Below, piece after piece: positions 13,769-19,106 of a stretch of DNA of 19,106 bases; the stretch's first letter is position 1; every line of letters begins with the position of its first letter. The stretch comes from Caulobacteraceae bacterium (lineage in GTDB: Bacteria > Pseudomonadota > Alphaproteobacteria > Caulobacterales > Caulobacteraceae). The stretch covers positions 1-19,106 of the forward strand of contig JADZBR010000069.1 in NCBI GenBank assembly GCA_020852035.1, given 5' to 3'. The notes beneath the pieces were generated by a model. It did not search any database. It had not been told where the DNA came from and saw nothing but the letters and a program-made list of their open reading frames with translations. The position numbers were made by a program, and so were the translations under genes.

Positions 13769-14355
13769 ACGGCGAGCTCGCCTTCGCGGCGCAGGAGGTC
13801 GAGCAGGCCGAGCAGCGGCAGGCCGAGGATGGCGAAATAGTCGCCCTCGACCGTATCGAAGAGCTGCGCCCCCGGCCCCTCCAGCCGATAACAGCCCACC
13901 GAACCCAGGAGCTGGTCGCCGTCCATCGCCAGATAGCGGTCGAGGAAGGCGTCGGAGAAATCGCGCATGGTCAGGGTGGCCGTGGCGGTCTCGCGCCAGA
14001 CCGGCTGGCGGCCCCGCACCGCCACCACAGCGGCGTGCAGCTGGTGCGACCGGCCCCGCAGCTCGAGTAGGCGCGTACGCGCCTCCGCCAGGCTTTCGGC
14101 CTTGTCGAACAGCCGGCCGCCCAGGTCGAGCGTCTGGTCGGCCCCGATCACCAGGGCGCCCGCCGGGGCTTCGACCGCCTGGGCCTTCAGCACCGCCAGC
14201 GCCTCGGCCACCTCGCGGGGGCCCGCGCCCTCGGCCAGCAGGCGCGCCTTTTCGGCGGCTTCGTCCACCGGCGCGGCGGCGGTCTCGAACGCAACGCCGG
14301 CCCCGGCCAGCACCGCCGAGCGCGCCGCGCTCCGGGAGGCCAGGATGACGCTCAA
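13765..14355 (-). CDS. maf: Maf-family nucleoside triphosphate pyrophosphatase
   Basis: House-cleaning enzyme hydrolysing non-canonical or modified nucleoside triphosphates. The 196-residue protein starts with the family motif SVILASRSAARSAVL, in which the usual SPRR is SAAR, a common alphaproteobacterial variant. It contains IGADQTLDLGG (70-80) with the catalytic Asp D73. The C-terminal SVGCYRLEG, LFDTVEGDYFAILGLPL and LLRREG look more like the YceF (m7GTP) branch than YhdE, though this is only by eye. The start is TTG at 14355, overlapping the ppsR stop (TTGA); no ATG or GTG is available before the conserved first strand. Confidence 0.92.
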   Translation of the reverse strand: MSVILASRSAARSAVLAGAGVAFETAAAPVDEAAEKARLLAEGAGPREVAEALAVLKAQAVEAPAGALVIGADQTLDLGGRLFDKAESLAEARTRLLELRGRSHQLHAAVVAVRGRQPVWRETATATLTMRDFSDAFLDRYLAMDGDQLLGSVGCYRLEGPGAQLFDTVEGDYFAILGLPLLGLLDLLRREGELAV

Positions 14356-15200
14356 CTCAGCACCTCCACCTGGCCGTGGCCGCGGTTCAGGATGTTGATC
14401 ACCTGGGCGGCGGTCTCCTCGACCGAGCGGCGGGTGACGTCGATCACCGGCCAGCCCTGGCGCTCATAGAGCCGGCGGGCGCGCACCACCTCCTCGCGGA
14501 CCGCCTCGTGGTCGATGTAGCTCGACTCGCGGTCTTCCTTGAGGCTGAGCAGGCGATTCCTGCGAATCTGGATCAGCCGGTCAGGCGAGACGGTCAGGCC
14601 GATCACCTGTGCGTGCTTGAGGTTGAACAGCTGTTCGGGCGGCGGGCGGTGCGGCACCAGCGGCACATTGGCCGCCTTCACGCCCCGGTGGGCCAGGTAG
14701 ATGCAGGTCGGCGTCTTCGAGGTCCGCGAGACCCCGATCAGCACCACGTCGGCCTGCTCCAGGTCCTGGCCGCCCTGGCCGTCGTCATGGCCGATGGCGT
14801 AGTTCAGGGCGTCCATGCGGTTGAAATAGTCGTTGTCGAGGGTGTGCTGCACCCCGACCCGGCTGGTCAGAGCCACGCCGAGGTAACGCTGCAGCGAGGC
14901 GACCAGCGGGTCGAGCGCCGGCAGGCAGGGCATGTCGAGCCGCCGGCAGCCTTCCTCCAACGCCGTGCGGATCTCCGGGTCGACGATGGTGTGGATGACG
15001 ACGCCGGGGGCGGACTCGATGTCCTCCAGCGCCCGCTCCAGCTGCCGCATGGACCGCACCAGGGCGTAGATGTGTTCGATCGGCATCAGGTCGTCGAACC
15101 GCGCGCATACCGCGCGGGCGAGGGCGTTCAGGGTCTCGCCGGTGGAGTCGGAGACCAGGTGAACGTGAAAGTAGGTGGCGAAGCGCTGCGCCGGGCTCAT
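14352..15200 (-). CDS. ppsR: DUF299 bifunctional kinase/phosphorylase (PEP synthase/PPDK regulator)
   Basis: ADP-dependent Ser/Thr kinase and phosphorylase that switches phosphoenolpyruvate synthase or pyruvate phosphate dikinase off and on. The 282-residue protein begins with MSPAQRFATYFHVHLVSDST, and FHVHLVSDSTGETLN is the family hallmark. The P-loop-like GVSRTSKTPTCIYLA spans 156-170, and LDNDYFNRMDALNYAI (121-136) is also diagnostic. The ATG at 15200 is chosen by family start. The frame is open 32 codons further to 15296, which would run into the presumed origin, and neither start has a good ribosome site. It is the first gene of a five-gene operon. The homologous gene flanks the origin in Caulobacter crescentus. 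Confidence 0.93.
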   Translation of the reverse strand: MSPAQRFATYFHVHLVSDSTGETLNALARAVCARFDDLMPIEHIYALVRSMRQLERALEDIESAPGVVIHTIVDPEIRTALEEGCRRLDMPCLPALDPLVASLQRYLGVALTSRVGVQHTLDNDYFNRMDALNYAIGHDDGQGGQDLEQADVVLIGVSRTSKTPTCIYLAHRGVKAANVPLVPHRPPPEQLFNLKHAQVIGLTVSPDRLIQIRRNRLLSLKEDRESSYIDHEAVREEVVRARRLYERQGWPVIDVTRRSVEETAAQVINILNRGHGQVEVLS

Positions 15201-15279
15201 CTGCGTAGGGTATCTCGGCGAAATAACCGGGGACGTCTGATCGGACACCCTCTTAGCCGAGCCCGCGCGGCTTGGGGAA

Positions 15280-15284
15280 GAATC
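15280..15284. promoter_or_regulatory. CcrM methylation site (GAATC)
   Basis: GANTC, the target of the cell-cycle methyltransferase CcrM in Caulobacter. It sits next to TGGGGA (15273-15278), the complement of TCCCCA, which resembles the weak DnaA boxes described for Cori. The sequence match is certain; the role is inferred from the origin context. Confidence 0.5.
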
Positions 15285-15378
15285 GTGCATTTCCACCCGG
15301 GGGTCGGCGACGGCTGTTCATCGCTGGGCGCCGCTCGGCGGGTTTCGCAATCTCCGGCGCCAAGCGCCTCCCACAGGT

Positions 15379-15383
15379 GAATC
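15379..15383. promoter_or_regulatory. CcrM methylation site (GAATC)
   Basis: A second GANTC in the presumed origin, 99 bp from the first and directly after the CCCACAGG motif at 15370-15377. Fully versus hemi-methylated states would report replication of this region if CcrM is present. Confidence 0.5.
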
Positions 15384-15453
15384 TCCTCCTCGCCCGGTTT
15401 TCGCCAGCCCTGCGACCGACTGACCCGCGTCCCACAGGCCGCGGCGCGGGAGG

Positions 15454-15468
15454 TTAACAATTCCTTAA
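15454..15468. promoter_or_regulatory. CtrA-binding site 1 (TTAA-N7-TTAA)
   Basis: TTAACAATTCCTTAA is a perfect match to the full CtrA recognition sequence, with exactly 7 bp between the half-sites. In Caulobacter, CtrA bound at such boxes blocks initiation and regulates transcription near hemE. It is preceded by GGAGG, as in site 2, 71 bp away. Confidence 0.8.
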
Positions 15469-15524
15469 GGCCAGCCGGCGGGTTGGCCGGTCATCCCCGC
15501 AATTCACAGGTCCGCTCCCGGAGG

Positions 15525-15539
15525 TTAACGAACCCTTAA
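15525..15539. promoter_or_regulatory. CtrA-binding site 2 (TTAA-N7-TTAA)
   Basis: TTAACGAACCCTTAA, followed by C, is a second perfect full CtrA box. GGAGGTTAAC at 15520-15529 repeats GGAGGTTAAC at 15449-15458, so the left half-site and its flank are duplicated. It lies 177 bp before the hemE start. Confidence 0.8.
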
Positions 15540-15567
15540 CAACCTCGGGATCGGCCGTGCGCCGGAC

Positions 15568-15610
15568 GGGTAGGGCCGCCGGTCATCCCCGGTTCTCCCT
15601 GGCCCTACCC
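15568..15610. repeat. 10-bp inverted repeat in the origin region
   Basis: GGGTAGGGCC (15568-15577) and GGCCCTACCC (15601-15610) are perfect inverted copies separated by 23 bp. The loop begins with the second copy of the 14-bp direct repeat GCCGGTCATCCCCG. It could be a protein-binding dyad or a cruciform/hairpin; the function is unknown. Confidence 0.7.
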
Positions 15611-15624
15611 TTCCTTCTTCCATT

Positions 15625-15653
15625 CCTCTTTCAATCTTGAAGATTAGAAGAGG
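15625..15653. repeat. AT-rich 29-bp palindrome upstream of hemE
   Basis: CCTCTT-TC-AATCTT-G-AAGATT-AG-AAGAGG: two 6-bp dyads on each side of a central G, with only the 2-bp TC/AG steps unpaired. It sits in the most AT-rich stretch of the region, 62 bp before hemE. Candidate roles are the DNA-unwinding element, an operator for hemE, or the stem of a leader terminator. It has no run of T after it, which argues against a simple terminator. Confidence 0.7.
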
Positions 15654-15677
15654 GAAGCAGCGCTTCGCCCGTCAGGC

Positions 15678-15706
15678 TTGAGCCCGGCCTGCGGATTGGG
15701 TCTAAG
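15678..15706 (+). promoter_or_regulatory. Candidate proximal hemE promoter
   Basis: TTGAGC (15678-15683), a 17-bp spacer, and TCTAAG (15701-15706); each hexamer matches 4 of 6 consensus positions. Transcription would begin within a few bases of the ATG at 15716, giving a nearly leaderless mRNA. AAGGCGCAGG (15704-15713) before the ATG would instead suit a ribosome site on a longer transcript, so this call is weak. Confidence 0.3.
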
Positions 15707-15715
15707 GCGCAGGTC

Positions 15716-16747
15716 ATGAGTTCTTCGGCCCAGCCCCTGCTCCTCCGCGCCCTCGCCGGCGAGACCCTTCCCCGTCCGCCGGTCTGGTTCATGCGACAGG
15801 CCGGACGCTCGCTGCCAGAGTATCGGGCGCTCCGCGAGACGGCCGGCGACTTCCTGACCATGTGCTTCAATCCGGAGATGGCGGCGGAGATCACCCTGCA
15901 GCCGATGCGGCGGTTTCCCTTCGATGCGGCCATCGTCTTCGCCGACATTCTCTTGATCCCCCAGGCGCTGGGCCAGGACCTCTGGTTCGCCGCTGGCGAG
16001 GGCCCGCGACTGGGACCGCTTCCGGCGCTGGCCAGCATGCGGGGCGAGATCGAGGCCTCGACCGGTCGCCTGGCCTCCATCGGCGAAACGCTGTCGCGCG
16101 TGCGCGCCGCGCTGGAGCCGGAGCGGGCGCTGATCGGCTTCGCCGGCGCGCCCTGGACGGTGGCGACCTACATGATCGAGGGCCGCAGCTCGGACCGTTC
16201 GGGGGCCCGCACCTACGCCCACCAGCACCCGGCGGAGCTGGACCAGCTGCTCGACATCCTGGTGGAGGCCACCAGCCGCTACCTGGTCATGCAGGCCGGC
16301 GCCGGCGCCCAGGCGCTGAAGATCTTCGAGAGCTGGGCCGAGCAGTTGCCGGAGGATGTCTTCGAGCGCGTGGTGATCGGCCCTCACACCCGCATCGTCG
16401 AACAGGTGCGCGCGGCCGGGGTCGACGTGCCGATCATCGGCTTTCCCCGCGGGGCCGGCGCGCTGGTCGAGAACTACGCCGAGAAGGTCCCGGTGAATGC
16501 TGTGGGCCTGGACGCCCAGGCGCCGATCGCGCTGGGCCAGCGGCTGCAGAAGGGCGGCAAGACGATCCAGGGGGCGCTCGACAACCTGCTGCTCCGCGCC
16601 GGCGGACCGGCGCTCGACCGGCGCGTCGATCAGCTCCTGGAGAGCTGGGGCCGCGGCCCCTATGTGTTCAACCTCGGGCACGGGGTGCTGCCGGATACGC
16701 CGATCGCGCACATCGAGCAGGTGGTGCGACGCGTGACCGGAAAATGA
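15716..16747 (+). CDS. hemE: Uroporphyrinogen decarboxylase
   Basis: Decarboxylates uroporphyrinogen III to coproporphyrinogen III in heme synthesis; cytoplasmic. 343 residues, normal length. Both family signatures are present: PVWFMRQAGRSLPEYR (22-37, with the substrate-binding R27 and R31) and IGFAGAPWTVATYMIEG (140-156). The catalytic Asp is D77 in VFADILLIPQALG, and the C-terminal FNLGHGVLPDTP carries the conserved His. It is the first gene of hemE-hemH-hemJ and its stop overlaps the hemH ATG by 4 nt (ATGA). It flanks the presumed origin and is transcribed away from it. Confidence 0.97.
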   Translation: MSSSAQPLLLRALAGETLPRPPVWFMRQAGRSLPEYRALRETAGDFLTMCFNPEMAAEITLQPMRRFPFDAAIVFADILLIPQALGQDLWFAAGEGPRLGPLPALASMRGEIEASTGRLASIGETLSRVRAALEPERALIGFAGAPWTVATYMIEGRSSDRSGARTYAHQHPAELDQLLDILVEATSRYLVMQAGAGAQALKIFESWAEQLPEDVFERVVIGPHTRIVEQVRAAGVDVPIIGFPRGAGALVENYAEKVPVNAVGLDAQAPIALGQRLQKGGKTIQGALDNLLLRAGGPALDRRVDQLLESWGRGPYVFNLGHGVLPDTPIAHIEQVVRRVTGK

Positions 16748-17787
16748 GCCTGGCCGGCAAGCGCATCGCCGTCGTGCTGTTCAACCTCGGCGGGCCGGAC
16801 GACCTGGCCGCCGTGCGCCCCTTCCTGTTCAATCTTTTTCGGGACCCGGCGATCATCGATCAGCCGGCGCTGCTGCGCTATCCGCTGGCGGCGCTGATCT
16901 CGACGGCTCGCACGAAGACCGCTCAGGCCAACTACGCCCTGATGGGCGGGCGCTCGCCGCTGCTGGAGGAAACCCGCCGCCAGGCCGCCACCCTGCGCGC
17001 CGCGCTCGAAGCCGCCGAGCCCGCGGCCGAGTGGCGGGTCGAGATCGCCATGCGCTACTGGCGCCCCTTCGCCGGCGAGGCCGCCGAGGCTGTCGCCGCC
17101 TTCGCGCCGGACGAGGTCGTGCTGCTGCCGCTCTATCCGCAGTATTCGACCACCACCACCGGCTCCTCGCTGGCCGACTGGGGACGCGCCTACCGGGGAC
17201 CAGGGCGCAGCCGCGCCGTCTGCTGCTACCCCATCGCCGACGGCCTGATCGAAGCCCATGCGGGCAAGATCGAGGCGGCCTGGGTGGCGGCCGGGCGACC
17301 CGCTCCGGTGCGTCTGCTGTTTTCCGCCCACGGCTTGCCACAGCAGGTGATCGACGCCGGCGATCCCTATCAGGCGCAGGTCGAAGCGACGGCGAAGGCG
17401 GTGGCCGGACGGCTGGGCGCGGGCTGGGACTGGCAGGTCTGCTACCAGAGCAAGGTCGGGCGCCTGGAGTGGCTGAAACCGTCGACCGAGAGCGCCATCG
17501 GCCAGGCCATAGCGGACGGCGTGGGCGTGATCCTCTCGCCGATCGCCTTTGTCTCCGAGCACGTGGAGACCCTGGTCGAACTCGACCATGAGTACGCCGC
17601 GCTGGCCCGCGCGAAGGGCTGCACGACCTATCTGCGGGTCCCGGCGCTCGGGGTGGAGGCGGCCTTCGTGGACGCCCTGGCCCTGGCCGTGCGAGAGAGT
17701 CTGGGCGCGGACGGCGTCACGCCCGCGAGCGGCTGGCGCTGCCCGGACGGCTTTCCCCGCTGCGCTTTGAAGGAGGCGGCCCGATGA
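16744..17787 (+). CDS. hemH: Ferrochelatase
   Basis: Inserts ferrous iron into protoporphyrin IX, the last step of heme synthesis, at the inner membrane. 347 residues. LFNLGGPDD (12-20) is the typical start. The active-site His is H196 in LFSAHGLP, and the acidic metal-path residues are E272 and E275 in FVSEHVETL. It has Cys residues at 160, 161, 233, 293, 333 and 340. The pair C333/C340 in the C-terminal extension recalls the [2Fe-2S] ferrochelatases known from Caulobacter, but the ligand set cannot be confirmed by eye. It overlaps hemE and hemJ by 4 nt each. Confidence 0.97.
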   Translation: MSLAGKRIAVVLFNLGGPDDLAAVRPFLFNLFRDPAIIDQPALLRYPLAALISTARTKTAQANYALMGGRSPLLEETRRQAATLRAALEAAEPAAEWRVEIAMRYWRPFAGEAAEAVAAFAPDEVVLLPLYPQYSTTTTGSSLADWGRAYRGPGRSRAVCCYPIADGLIEAHAGKIEAAWVAAGRPAPVRLLFSAHGLPQQVIDAGDPYQAQVEATAKAVAGRLGAGWDWQVCYQSKVGRLEWLKPSTESAIGQAIADGVGVILSPIAFVSEHVETLVELDHEYAALARAKGCTTYLRVPALGVEAAFVDALALAVRESLGADGVTPASGWRCPDGFPRCALKEAAR

Positions 17788-18236
17788 ACCTCTACGACCT
17801 GCTGCGCGGGGTTCACATCATCGCGGTGATGGCCTGGGTGGCGGGGCTGCTGATCCTGCCGCGCCTGTTCGTCTACCACCTGCGCACCGAGCCCGCCTCC
17901 TCGGCCGAGGAGGTGTTCCGGTCCGCCGAGACGCGCACCATCAACATCATATTGAACCCCGCGATGGGCCTGGCCTGGATCCTGGGCCTGTCGCTGATCT
18001 GGTTCGACGGCAGTCAGCGGCTCGGCTGGGATTTCCTCTGGCAGCCCTGGATGATCGTGAAACTGGCGGGGATTGTATTCGTCACCTGGTGGCACCACTT
18101 CATCGTCAGGGCGGGCCGCCGGTTCGCCGCCGGCGAGCGCCTTCGCAGCGAGAAGTTCTGGCGCGCCACCAACGAACTGCCGTTCCTGGCCGCGATCCTC
18201 ATGGTCCTGGCGGTCACGCTCGAGTTCTCCTTCTAG
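17784..18236 (+). CDS. hemJ: Protoporphyrinogen IX oxidase HemJ, membrane protein
   Basis: Oxidises protoporphyrinogen IX to protoporphyrin IX, the step directly before ferrochelatase, in most bacteria that lack HemG and HemY. The 150-residue protein has four hydrophobic helices, about 8-26, 54-73, 89-106 and 132-149. Family motifs are the first-helix H11 in LLRGVHIIAVMAWVAGLLILP, followed by PRLFVYH (26-32), ILNPAMGLAW, the K93 region, and the conserved RATNELPFLAA (127-137). Its ATG overlaps the hemH stop (ATGA). Adjacency to hemH strongly supports the role: the operon encodes the last two steps of the pathway. Confidence 0.95.
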   Translation: MNLYDLLRGVHIIAVMAWVAGLLILPRLFVYHLRTEPASSAEEVFRSAETRTINIILNPAMGLAWILGLSLIWFDGSQRLGWDFLWQPWMIVKLAGIVFVTWWHHFIVRAGRRFAAGERLRSEKFWRATNELPFLAAILMVLAVTLEFSF

Positions 18237-18416
18237 CGACCCTGCTTGACCGCGGGCCGACGGCGTGGTTTCGCTAGGCTCCCTCCTTTCGCCGTAGCGT
18301 CGCGACGCGCGACCTCGGCTCTCCCTAAAAGGCGCTTGCGCGCCACAGCCATTGCAAAGCACGCCCCCGGTCCGCCTTCGCGCGCCGGGCGAGGCGTCAA
18401 ATCCAAGAGTCCTCGA
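18237..18416 (+). promoter_or_regulatory. rho upstream region / leader
   Basis: 180 bp without a gene between hemJ and rho. It contains a perfect 12-bp palindrome GCGTCGCGACGC (18297-18308) and a small hairpin GGCGC-TTGC-GCGCC (18331-18344). GCTAGG at 18273-18278 is a possible -10, but the TTGACC at 18246-18251 is 21 bp away, too far. rho is commonly autoregulated through its leader in other bacteria, and a leader of this size would suit that, but nothing here proves it. Confidence 0.35.
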
Positions 18417-19106
18417 ATGTCTGACGACACCCCCATCGAATCCGAAGAGACCGCTGTCGAAGACGCCGTGCTCGACACCGACACCGACACCGACACGGAT
18501 ACCGATACCGACGACGGCGCCGACCTTTCGGCCGCGATCGCCGCCATGGGCCTGACGCGCATGTCGCTGCAGGAACTGAAGGAAAAGCCCGCAGCCGACC
18601 TGGTCGCCCTGGCCGAACAACTCGAGATCGAGAACGCCAACTCCATGCGCAAGCAGGACATGATGTTCTCGATTCTCAAGGTGCTTGCCGAGGAAGGCAT
18701 AGAAATCGCCGGCTCCGGCACCATGGAAGTGCTTCCCGACGGCTTCGGTTTTCTTCGCAGCCCCGAGGCCAACTACCTGCCTGGACCGGACGACATCTAC
18801 GTCAGCCCTTCGCAGATCCGCCGCTTCTCCCTGCGGACCGGCGACAGCGTCGAGGGCGCCATCCGCGCGCCGCGCGAGGGCGAGCGCTATTTCGCCCTGA
18901 CCAACGTCTCGCAGATCAACTTCGAGCCGCCCGAGAACGTCCGCCACAAGGTGCTGTTCGACAACCTGACGCCGCTCTATCCGGACGAGCGCCTGCGGAT
19001 GGAAATGGACGACCCCACCCTGAAGGACCGCTCCGGCCGGGTGATCGATATCGTCGCCCCGCTCGGCAAGGGTCAGCGCTGCCTGATCGTCGCCCCCCCC
19101 AGGGTC
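18417..19106 (+). CDS. rho: Transcription termination factor Rho (5' part only)
   Basis: First 230 residues of the hexameric RNA helicase that terminates transcripts; the frame is open at the window edge. After an acidic N-terminal extension (residues 1-35) with six Asp-Thr units at 20-31, the Rho N-terminal helical domain follows (MGLTRMSLQELKEKP onward, 44-95). The cold-shock-like RNA-binding domain carries DGFGFLR (108-114) and DIYVSPSQIRRF (126-137). The last visible residues, KGQRCLIVAPPRV, run into the Walker A loop, which is cut off. The ATG at 18417 gives the acidic start MSDDTPIES; the ribosome site is weak. The gene runs away from the presumed origin. Confidence 0.97.
   Translation, partial: MSDDTPIESEETAVEDAVLDTDTDTDTDTDTDDGADLSAAIAAMGLTRMSLQELKEKPAADLVALAEQLEIENANSMRKQDMMFSILKVLAEEGIEIAGSGTMEVLPDGFGFLRSPEANYLPGPDDIYVSPSQIRRFSLRTGDSVEGAIRAPREGERYFALTNVSQINFEPPENVRHKVLFDNLTPLYPDERLRMEMDDPTLKDRSGRVIDIVAPLGKGQRCLIVAPPRV

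Larger units (their letters stand above)
15201..15715. other. Presumed chromosomal replication origin (Cori-type)
   Basis: A 515-bp gene-free region, the longest in the window, lies between the DUF299-family gene and hemE, the location of Cori in Caulobacter crescentus. It contains two perfect CtrA boxes (15454-15468, 15525-15539), two GANTC methylation sites (15280-15284, 15379-15383), several CCCACA/TTCACA DnaA-box-like sequences (15370-15375, 15431-15436, 15502-15507), and a 14-bp direct repeat (15486-15499, 15578-15591). It also holds two inverted repeats and a ~50-bp tract (15611-15660) that is about 60% AT in a very GC-rich surrounding. The adjacent operons both run outward. No perfect TTATCCACA box is present. 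Confidence 0.82.

Noticed and set aside
15201..15296. 32-codon N-terminal extension of ppsR
   Set aside because: Not excluded, but it has no ribosome site and the family begins at the FHVHLVSDSTGE segment; I kept the ATG at 15200.
15625..15653. Rho-independent terminator before hemE
   Set aside because: The palindrome has no T-run after it and no gene on the plus strand ends upstream; an origin element or operator is more likely.
15862..17787. Apparent large fusion reading from within hemE into hemH
   Set aside because: The first part is hemE in the wrong frame; hemH has its own ATG at 16744 overlapping the hemE stop.
18246..18278. Housekeeping promoter for rho (TTGACC ... GCTAGG)
   Set aside because: The spacing of 21 bp between the hexamers is too long for a standard promoter.
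1..19106. Phage, defence system, toxin-antitoxin or biosynthetic island
   Set aside because: All recognised genes are housekeeping, base composition is uniform, and no integrase, tRNA-adjacent insertion or accessory module is visible.

Overview
The window is GC-rich, gene-dense core chromosome from an alphaproteobacterium. Gene content and order (hisBHAFE next to a PfkB kinase, secB divergent from a Tim44-like gene, and a DUF299/ppsR gene divergent from hemE-hemH-hemJ-rho), together with perfect TTAA-N7-TTAA CtrA boxes, point to the Caulobacterales (Caulobacter/Phenylobacterium-like). I see no tRNA, rRNA, CRISPR array, insertion sequence, transposase or phage gene.

Layout. 1-664: 3' end of hslU (+). 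824-1678: an unrecognised gene (+). 1820-2281: a DUF2244 membrane protein (-), divergent from nth and a HAD hydrolase (2351-3624, +). 3588-4121: an unknown one-TM protein (-), divergent from an operon of adenosine-kinase-like PfkB kinase, hisB, hisH, hisA, hisF and hisE (4194-8388, +). 8510-10761: timA-mltA-smr, transcribed leftward and divergent from secB (10898-11392, +). 11582-15200: ppsR-maf-aroE-coaE-dnaQ, a tightly overlapping leftward operon. 15201-15715: a 515-bp gene-free region. 15716-18236: hemE-hemH-hemJ (+). 18417-19106: 5' part of rho (+), cut by the window edge just before its Walker A motif.

The main finding is the 15201-15715 gap. It lies between the DUF299-family gene (ppsR) and hemE, the position of the replication origin Cori in Caulobacter crescentus. 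It holds two perfect CtrA boxes, degenerate DnaA-box-like sequences, two GANTC (CcrM) sites, an AT-rich 29-bp palindrome and a second strong inverted repeat. Genes on both sides are transcribed away from it. I read it as the chromosomal origin. That is an inference from synteny and motifs, not a demonstration.

The second theme is intergenic palindromic repeats. Two copies of a 142/143-bp nested-hairpin element (669-810, 8359-8501) keep their stems while changing the stem sequence. One copy supplies the last nine codons and the stop of hisE. A different inverted repeat (7154-7241) splits the his operon and ends 2 nt before the hisF start codon. Two further hairpin elements (1699-1811, 11411-11575) fill the spaces between convergent genes.

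Several starts are not ATG (GTG for the HAD gene and coaE; TTG for maf, mltA and timA), mostly where genes overlap by 4 nt and are probably translationally coupled. The hslU fragment has unusual residues around its Walker B motif.
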